Assembly: GCA_035340715.1 (NCBI GenBank)
Contig: DAOQTX010000038.1
Location: forward strand, 1-28,807
Reading direction: 5' to 3'
Length of the DNA stretch: 28,807 nt
DNA from: DAOQTX01 sp035340715
Lineage (GTDB): Bacteria > Bacteroidota > Bacteroidia > AKYH767-A > OLB10
Shown: piece by piece, positions 24,743 through 28,807 of the stretch
How the letters are laid out: each line of letters begins with the position of its first letter
How positions within the stretch are numbered: position 1 is the first letter of the stretch
Notes under the pieces: model-generated
The model's input: only the letters and a program-made list of their open reading frames with translations
The model's database searches: none
What the model was told of the DNA's origin: nothing
Made by a program: the position numbers and the translations under genes

Positions 24743-24792
24743 TTAAAAGAAAAAAAGAACAAATGTGGATGTTTGAAGAAAAATTTGTTCTT
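24743..24792 (-). terminator. intrinsic terminator of the serC-serA-crp operon
   Basis: AAGAACAAAT (24755-24764) and ATTTGTTCTT (24783-24792) form a perfect 10-bp stem with an 18-base loop. On the minus strand the stem is followed by a run of six or more T and then CTTTT (24754 down to 24743), as expected for termination 80 bases after the crp stop. The other strand also has a T run after the stem, but no plus-strand gene reads into it. Confidence 0.65.
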
Positions 24793-24871
24793 GCTTTTTA
24801 CATGATAAACAGTTTAAAAAGGAATTTGTTTGATGCAGCAAAGCTAATCAAAAATGTATTTTACTTTAAGG

Positions 24872-25522
24872 TTAAGTTGATAAATCTTTTAACTTTTTTA
24901 TTTGATTGCGCTGCAACCGAATGAGATGCTCATTTTCCATTTGCTTCAGTAGGCGGGAAATTACTTCTCTGCTGCTGCCCATTTCATCGGCTATGGTTTG
25001 ATGTGTAATGGACAAAACATCGGAAGAGATGACTTGAAACTTTTCGGATAAATAGGATTTCAATCGCTCATCCATTTTTTTGAATGCCACCGAATCGATC
25101 ACGCTGATCAATTCTTGAAAGCGATTGTTGTAGGCATTCATTATTAAATTTCTCCACGAAGCATATTTTTGCATCCAATGATCCATCTTCTCAATCGGTA
25201 TCATCAGCAATTCACAATCGTCTTCTACACGGGCACTTATTTCGCTGGGTTTGGCATTGACACAACAAGAGAGCGACATGGCGCAGGTTTGTCCTGCCTG
25301 TATAAAGTATAAAAAGAGTTCGTGCCCTTCGCTGCTGCCGCGCATTACTTTTATGGTGCCGCTCAGTACGAGGGGAATATGTTTGATGTATTGGCCACTT
25401 TCAATAATGGTACTGCCTTCAGCAAATGAATATATTTTTTCCGATTGCAACAGTTCATCAATCAATTCCTGTTCGTTCAGGTCGGGGAAGATGCTGCGAA
25501 TGCGTTCAACACTTAATTCCAT
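24872..25522 (-). CDS. Crp/Fnr-family transcriptional regulator
   Basis: A 216-residue regulator with a cyclic-nucleotide-binding-type beta-roll (about 10-115), a long dimerisation helix (about 118-150) and a C-terminal winged helix (about 155-216). The recognition helix reads GSSREVISRLLKQME, giving the E-x-x-S-R pattern (Glu186, Ser189, Arg190) that FNR uses to read TGAT half-sites. FNR's N-terminal iron-sulfur cysteines are missing, but four Cys occur in the effector domain (80, 86, 87, 103), three of them in CAMSLSCC, a pattern I associate with Bacteroidota regulators near rhodanese and sulfur genes. A cAMP-binding phosphate cassette is not evident. It starts 4 bases after serA stops, so it is read with the serine genes. 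Its targets may include the ATGAT-N4-ATCAT sites found in this window. Confidence 0.9.
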   Translation of the reverse strand: MELSVERIRSIFPDLNEQELIDELLQSEKIYSFAEGSTIIESGQYIKHIPLVLSGTIKVMRGSSEGHELFLYFIQAGQTCAMSLSCCVNAKPSEISARVEDDCELLMIPIEKMDHWMQKYASWRNLIMNAYNNRFQELISVIDSVAFKKMDERLKSYLSEKFQVISSDVLSITHQTIADEMGSSREVISRLLKQMENEHLIRLQRNQIKKLKDLST

Positions 25523-25526
25523 TTGC

Positions 25527-26504
25527 TTATAAAGGATGTGTTTTAAAATAGTCCACTACTTTTTCGGCCAACTCTATGCCAATTCTTTTTTGCGCTTCAA
25601 CTGTGCTTCCTCCAATATGAGGTGACAAAGATATTTTTGGATGCTGAAGAATTTCGGGACGGGCATTGGGTTCGTTTTCAAAAACATCTAATCCGGCAAA
25701 GGCAACTTTACCCGAGTTTAAGGCTTCTATTAAATCCAACTCGTGCACAACACCTCCGCGACTGGTATTGATGATGCCTACGCCATCTTTCATTTTATCA
25801 AATTCTGTTTTGGAAAGTACCGGTGGAGCGCCTTTGCTGTGCGGTACATGCAGGGTGATGAAATCGGAGTGGTGGAGCAGCTCGTCAAAGGGAACGCATT
25901 TCATGGTGATCATTAAACTGGCTTCAGTAAAAGTTTTAAAAAAATCGAACTCTATACGAACATCGGCTGCGTTTAATTTAAAGGGTAAAATATTCATACC
26001 CAAGCCGAGTGCCGTGCGTGCTACCGTGCGGCCAATCATTCCAAAACCTATTATGCCTAAGGTTTTTCCTCTCAGTTCGGTACCTTTTGAGTATTGTTTT
26101 TTAAGGGTATTGAATGCGGTCTTATCTGAAACGGAAGGCATGCTGCGATTGGCATCGTATAAATATCGGCTCATGCTGAATAAATGTGCAAATACCAATT
26201 CGGCAACTGATTGAGAACTGGCTTCGGGGGTGTTGATGACTTTGATGCCGCGGTCTTTTGCAAAGGGCACATCAATATTATCCATTCCTACTCCGGCACG
26301 ACCAATGAGTTTAAGCGAAGGACAGGCGAGCATTAAATCTTTGCGAACGGTGGTGGCGGAGCGTACCAATATGCCGTGATACTGCTGTAGTGCAGAGGCA
26401 AGATCTTCTTGTGCTACTTTTTTTGTATCGACTATGAAACCGGCTTGCTCCAGAATATTTTTACCGGCATCGTCAATGCCATCATTGGCCAATATTTTTA
26501 TCAT
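25527..26504 (-). CDS. serA: D-3-phosphoglycerate dehydrogenase (short form)
   Basis: A 325-residue D-2-hydroxyacid dehydrogenase. It has the NAD-binding GFGMIG (153-158) and the catalytic set Arg249 (NTSRGG), Glu278 (VFENEP) and His296 (SPHIGGS). RAGVGMDNID (69-78) and NTPEASSQSVAEL (91-103) are typical of phosphoglycerate dehydrogenases. It lacks the C-terminal ACT domain of long SerA forms, so serine feedback by that route is not expected. It lies 2 bases after serC, which makes the first step of serine synthesis from 3-phosphoglycerate its most likely role; sequence alone would also allow another 2-hydroxyacid substrate. Confidence 0.9.
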   Translation of the reverse strand: MIKILANDGIDDAGKNILEQAGFIVDTKKVAQEDLASALQQYHGILVRSATTVRKDLMLACPSLKLIGRAGVGMDNIDVPFAKDRGIKVINTPEASSQSVAELVFAHLFSMSRYLYDANRSMPSVSDKTAFNTLKKQYSKGTELRGKTLGIIGFGMIGRTVARTALGLGMNILPFKLNAADVRIEFDFFKTFTEASLMITMKCVPFDELLHHSDFITLHVPHSKGAPPVLSKTEFDKMKDGVGIINTSRGGVVHELDLIEALNSGKVAFAGLDVFENEPNARPEILQHPKISLSPHIGGSTVEAQKRIGIELAEKVVDYFKTHPL

Positions 26505-26506
26505 GA

Positions 26507-27574
26507 TCAGGCGGTTTTAAGCGCAAACTCGTTCATTGTTTCGGTGAGTATTTTTACACTTTCTATATCGAGTGCATTGTACATGGAGGCTCTGAATCCA
26601 CCTACGGAACGATGTCCTTTGATGCCTACAATTCCTTTTTCTTTTGTGAGCGCCAGAAACTCGTTGTCCATTTCTTTATTCTTCAATAAGAAGCAGGCGT
26701 TCATTGCGCTGCGGTCGTTTTTGTGAGCGGTGCCTTCGAATACGGGGTTGGCATCTAATGCGCTGTAAAATAGGTCGGCTTTTTCTTTGTTGCGTTTTTC
26801 CATTGCGGCTACGCCTCCCATTTTTTTAACCCATTCTAATGTGAGCATGATGACGTAGATGGCATAAACGGGTGGGGTGTTGAACATGCTGCCATTATCG
26901 GCATGGGTGCGATAGTCGAACATGGTACTGAGTTTTCGTTCAGATTTTCCCAACATATTTTTATTGACAATAACCATTGTGGCTCCTGCGGGACCCATGT
27001 TTTTTTGTGCTCCGGCATAGATGAGTGCAAAGCGATTGGCATCGAACTGACGGGAAAATATATCGGAGGACATATCGCAAACGAGCGGGATGTTGCACTC
27101 GGGGAATTGATGTATTTGAGTACCGTAGATGGTATTGTTGGAGGTGATATGGAAGTAGTCGGCATCGGGAGGTATGCTGTATTGATGTGGAATGTAGTTG
27201 TAGTTGCGATCTTCTGAACTGGCGACTACATCGGTTTGTCCAAGCAGCCTGGCTTCTTTCATGGCTTTTGATGCCCAAACTCCTGTTTTGAGGTAGGCGG
27301 CTTTGCCGTTTTCGCGCAAGAGGTTGAGTGGAACCATGGCAAATTGTGTGCTGGCTCCGCCTCCTAAGAATAGTATTTCGTAATCGTTGCTGAGTTGGAG
27401 GAGTTCTTTAACCAAGGCCCGGGTGCGATCCATTACGGCTTCAAAATCTTTGCTGCGATGCGATATTTCTAATATGGATAATCCGCTTTGATTAAAATTG
27501 AGAATGGCTTGTGATGCTTGTGTGAATACTTCGGCAGGTAAGATGCCGGGGCCTGCGCCAAAATTATGTTTCAT
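26507..27574 (-). CDS. serC: phosphoserine aminotransferase
   Basis: A 355-residue PLP enzyme converting 3-phosphohydroxypyruvate and glutamate to phosphoserine. Hallmarks: the N-terminus KHNFGAGPGILPAEV, ISHRSKDF (37-44), FLGGGASTQFAMVP (69-82) for cofactor phosphate binding, CDMSSDI (166-172) and the Schiff-base Lys191 in YAGAQKNMGPAG. C-terminal GFRASMYNAL with the phosphate-binding Arg is present. Length is normal. First gene of the serC-serA-crp operon; a -7 box (TACTTTTG on the minus strand) lies 46 bases upstream. Codons here end in C more often than in genes left of about 24 kb. Confidence 0.95.
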   Translation of the reverse strand: MKHNFGAGPGILPAEVFTQASQAILNFNQSGLSILEISHRSKDFEAVMDRTRALVKELLQLSNDYEILFLGGGASTQFAMVPLNLLRENGKAAYLKTGVWASKAMKEARLLGQTDVVASSEDRNYNYIPHQYSIPPDADYFHITSNNTIYGTQIHQFPECNIPLVCDMSSDIFSRQFDANRFALIYAGAQKNMGPAGATMVIVNKNMLGKSERKLSTMFDYRTHADNGSMFNTPPVYAIYVIMLTLEWVKKMGGVAAMEKRNKEKADLFYSALDANPVFEGTAHKNDRSAMNACFLLKNKEMDNEFLALTKEKGIVGIKGHRSVGGFRASMYNALDIESVKILTETMNEFALKTA

Positions 27575-27619
27575 AAAATGTGGTTTTTGTGTTGTTGTGT
27601 TTGATGTTGCTAAATTAAC

Positions 27620-27627
27620 AAAAGTAT
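27620..27627 (-). promoter_or_regulatory. -7 element of the serC-serA-crp operon
   Basis: On the minus strand TACTTTTG matches TAnnTTTG exactly; no TTG occurs 17-23 bases upstream. The start point would be near 27613, giving a leader of about 40 bases before the serC ATG at 27574. The upstream gene stops at 27635, so the box sits immediately behind it. Confidence 0.45.
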
Positions 27628-27634
27628 TGGAGCC

Positions 27635-28537
27635 TTAGTTTTGATCGGGTCGTTTAGTGATGCGAAATTTTTTTTGTAAGGGTTGTGTTTTTGGTTTTCC
27701 TTCTTTGGTATTTCGTGCATCGACATCTTTTTGAAGAAACCATTTTCCTTTTTTAAAACGATAGGCATTGTATTTAAAGTTTGGGCCATACATAAGGTAG
27801 TTGCCTTGGTGGGCGGTGTTGTCGGGAATGATGTCGTCCATCATGATCATTTTATAGGCAGGGTCGTAGCGCAGCAGCATGGAGGCTTGTGCATTGTATT
27901 CGTACACTTTGCGATAGAAGAATTTTTTGCCATCGACAAAAATGGGTTTGCCTAATGTGAAGCTATTGCCTTTGATGCTGATGATGTCGATGATTTTGCG
28001 TGTGGTTAAGCGGTTGTTGGGCTGATAACCTATGAGTGTATAGGTGTAGTTGCGTTTGTATTTTTTGGTGATGAGGCTATAGTATAAACAGCCATACCAC
28101 TGCCGGGCATCTATTTTTTGACGGCTGATGTTTTGTAAGGTATCGTATTGAATGGGTTTGAGTTGGATGGTGTGTATTTGTTTTTTCTTGTGGTCGTTTA
28201 TTTGAACAAAACCGAAATATTGAAATTGGTTTTGCAGGGTATGGGGTAGCATGTAGGTGAGTACGCGCAGGCGCTGGTCGTCAGAGGTGAGGATGGATAA
28301 ATTTTTTACCGAATCGAAGCTATGATCGAATTGTTTTTGAAGTTTCAGCTCGGCACTCAATAGTGTTGTAAACTGCGTAGCATAGTATTGGCGGATGGTA
28401 TCGGAGGGTGATTTAAGAATGCTGTCGCCATATTGACGAAGTGTTTCAATTGTTTTGGCAGAAGTTTGTGCTGTGCTTTGGGGAGTGGAGAGTGCAAAAG
28501 CAAAACTAAGGAGTATGATGGTGTGGAAACATTTCAT
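27635..28537 (-). CDS. exported protein of unknown function, conserved-looking
   Basis: A 300-residue protein with a Sec signal peptide (MKCFHTIILLSFAFALSTPQ, probable cleavage after STAQ at residue 24). The mature part is basic and rich in aromatic residues, with a helical N-terminal region and then strands. Features such as WYGCLYYSLITKKYKRNYTY (about 147-166), TLIGYQPNNRLTTRKIIDI and MMDDIIPDNTAHQGNYLMYG look like a conserved core seen in uncharacterised Bacteroidota exported proteins, but I cannot name a family. No catalytic motif is evident. The ATG at 28537 was chosen since the signal peptide starts there; an upstream TTG (28552) is in frame. Upstream lies AT-rich DNA and then the 28624-28807 repeat array, so its promoter may be next to that array. 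Confidence 0.75.
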   Translation of the reverse strand: MKCFHTIILLSFAFALSTPQSTAQTSAKTIETLRQYGDSILKSPSDTIRQYYATQFTTLLSAELKLQKQFDHSFDSVKNLSILTSDDQRLRVLTYMLPHTLQNQFQYFGFVQINDHKKKQIHTIQLKPIQYDTLQNISRQKIDARQWYGCLYYSLITKKYKRNYTYTLIGYQPNNRLTTRKIIDIISIKGNSFTLGKPIFVDGKKFFYRKVYEYNAQASMLLRYDPAYKMIMMDDIIPDNTAHQGNYLMYGPNFKYNAYRFKKGKWFLQKDVDARNTKEGKPKTQPLQKKFRITKRPDQN

Positions 28538-28623
28538 GTGTTGAAAATACAAAACTTGTTTTTGTGCTATAGATTGTGTGAGGAGAAAGATATTAAGTAA
28601 TAATTTTTGAATGTTATAAATAT

Positions 28624-28807
28624 ATATTGTTTATGGGTAGTTGATTGTTAAATATTGTTTGTTGTCTATTAGTTATGGGTGCTTGTTTGTGAATTATGGT
28701 TAGTTGCCGATTGATTATGGGTGTTTGACTGTTGGATATGGTTTGTTGATGATGAATTATGTTTTCTTGATGATGAATTATGGTTTGATTACAACTGATG
28801 ATGTGCT
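28624..28807. repeat. 21-bp tandem array built of degenerate 7-bp units, G/T-rich, runs off the window
   Basis: TTATGG-like hexamers start at 28631, 28652, 28673, 28694, 28715, 28736, 28757 and 28778, exactly 21 bases apart, with no indels. Each unit has TTATGG (or a one- to two-base variant) at 1-6, T at 8 and TTG at 11-13 (unit 8 deviates). Units split further into three heptamers close to TNRTTGA; T at heptamer position 4 holds in nearly all copies, from ATATTGT at 28624 onward. The plus strand is strongly skewed: 49 G against 9 C in 28621-28807. No reading frame stays open across the array on the plus strand; one minus-strand frame is open for about 40 codons but has no start. The 28538-28623 stretch before it is AT-rich with nothing recognisable. 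Confidence 0.75.

Noticed and set aside
26836..27278. Long open frames on both strands within serC (and similar ones inside other genes)
   Set aside because: They are out-of-frame shadows of a well-supported gene, with no domain, promoter or sensible composition of their own.
28640..28790. Minus-strand open frame of about 40 codons through the array (Ser/Asn/His-rich)
   Set aside because: It has no start codon or promoter, and openness follows from the 21-bp period being a multiple of three with few stops in a C/A-rich strand.
28624..28807. CRISPR array
   Set aside because: Units are 21 bp, contiguous and degenerate, with no constant repeat alternating with unique spacers, and there are no cas genes.

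Overview
The window is about 28.8 kb of AT-rich DNA from a chromosome of the phylum Bacteroidota. Evidence for this: two exported proteins end in type IX secretion (T9SS) type A sorting domains; there are carboxypeptidase-like/TonB-dependent outer-membrane proteins; the transhydrogenase alpha subunit is split in two; Shine-Dalgarno sequences are mostly missing; and several upstream regions carry the Bacteroidota promoter signature TTG-N(17-23)-TAnnTTTG. The order or genus cannot be fixed from sequence alone; a Chitinophagales/Sphingobacteriales/Saprospirales-like environmental lineage is a guess. No tRNA, rRNA, CRISPR array, IS element or phage gene was seen.

Layout. 1-2080 (minus): the pntA1-pntA2-pntB proton-translocating transhydrogenase operon, with pntB cut by the window edge. 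2191-4732 (plus): a conserved 99-residue unknown protein with an excellent promoter, then a usp-doxX-usp stress operon. 4764-12188 (minus): a soluble PAS-PAS histidine kinase, two large outer-membrane barrels and a small partner protein. 12314-14008 (minus) and 14174-14650 (plus): a DEAD-box RNA helicase and a DinB-like protein read divergently from overlapping promoters. 14647-19453 (minus): two T9SS-exported repeat proteins in an operon. 19517-23686 (plus): a GNAT acetyltransferase, a lipoprotein MsrA, and a four-gene phosphorelay (REC; REC-kinase-REC; Hpt; REC with a C-terminal membrane helix). 23689-24721 (minus): thioredoxin and a rhodanese-thioredoxin lipoprotein. 24743-27574 (minus): serC-serA-crp with a clear terminator. 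27635-28537 (minus): an exported protein of unknown function. 28624-28807: a G/T-rich periodic repeat array running off the end.

How it may fit together. Much of the window concerns redox, energy and stress: NADPH supply (Pnt), methionine repair (MsrA), thiol/sulfur handling (Trx, rhodanese-Trx) and universal stress proteins. The same FNR-like palindrome, ATGAT-N4-ATCAT, lies in front of both the usp-doxX-usp operon and the PAS kinase. The window also encodes a Crp/Fnr-family regulator whose recognition helix has the FNR-type E-x-x-S-R pattern. A Crp/Fnr-type regulon linking these units is the most testable regulatory idea here, though which regulator binds is unknown.

The least ordinary observations are the 21-bp array built from 7-bp subunits at the right edge, the repeated FNR-like operator, and the self-contained phosphorelay that ends in a membrane-anchored receiver with no DNA-binding output.
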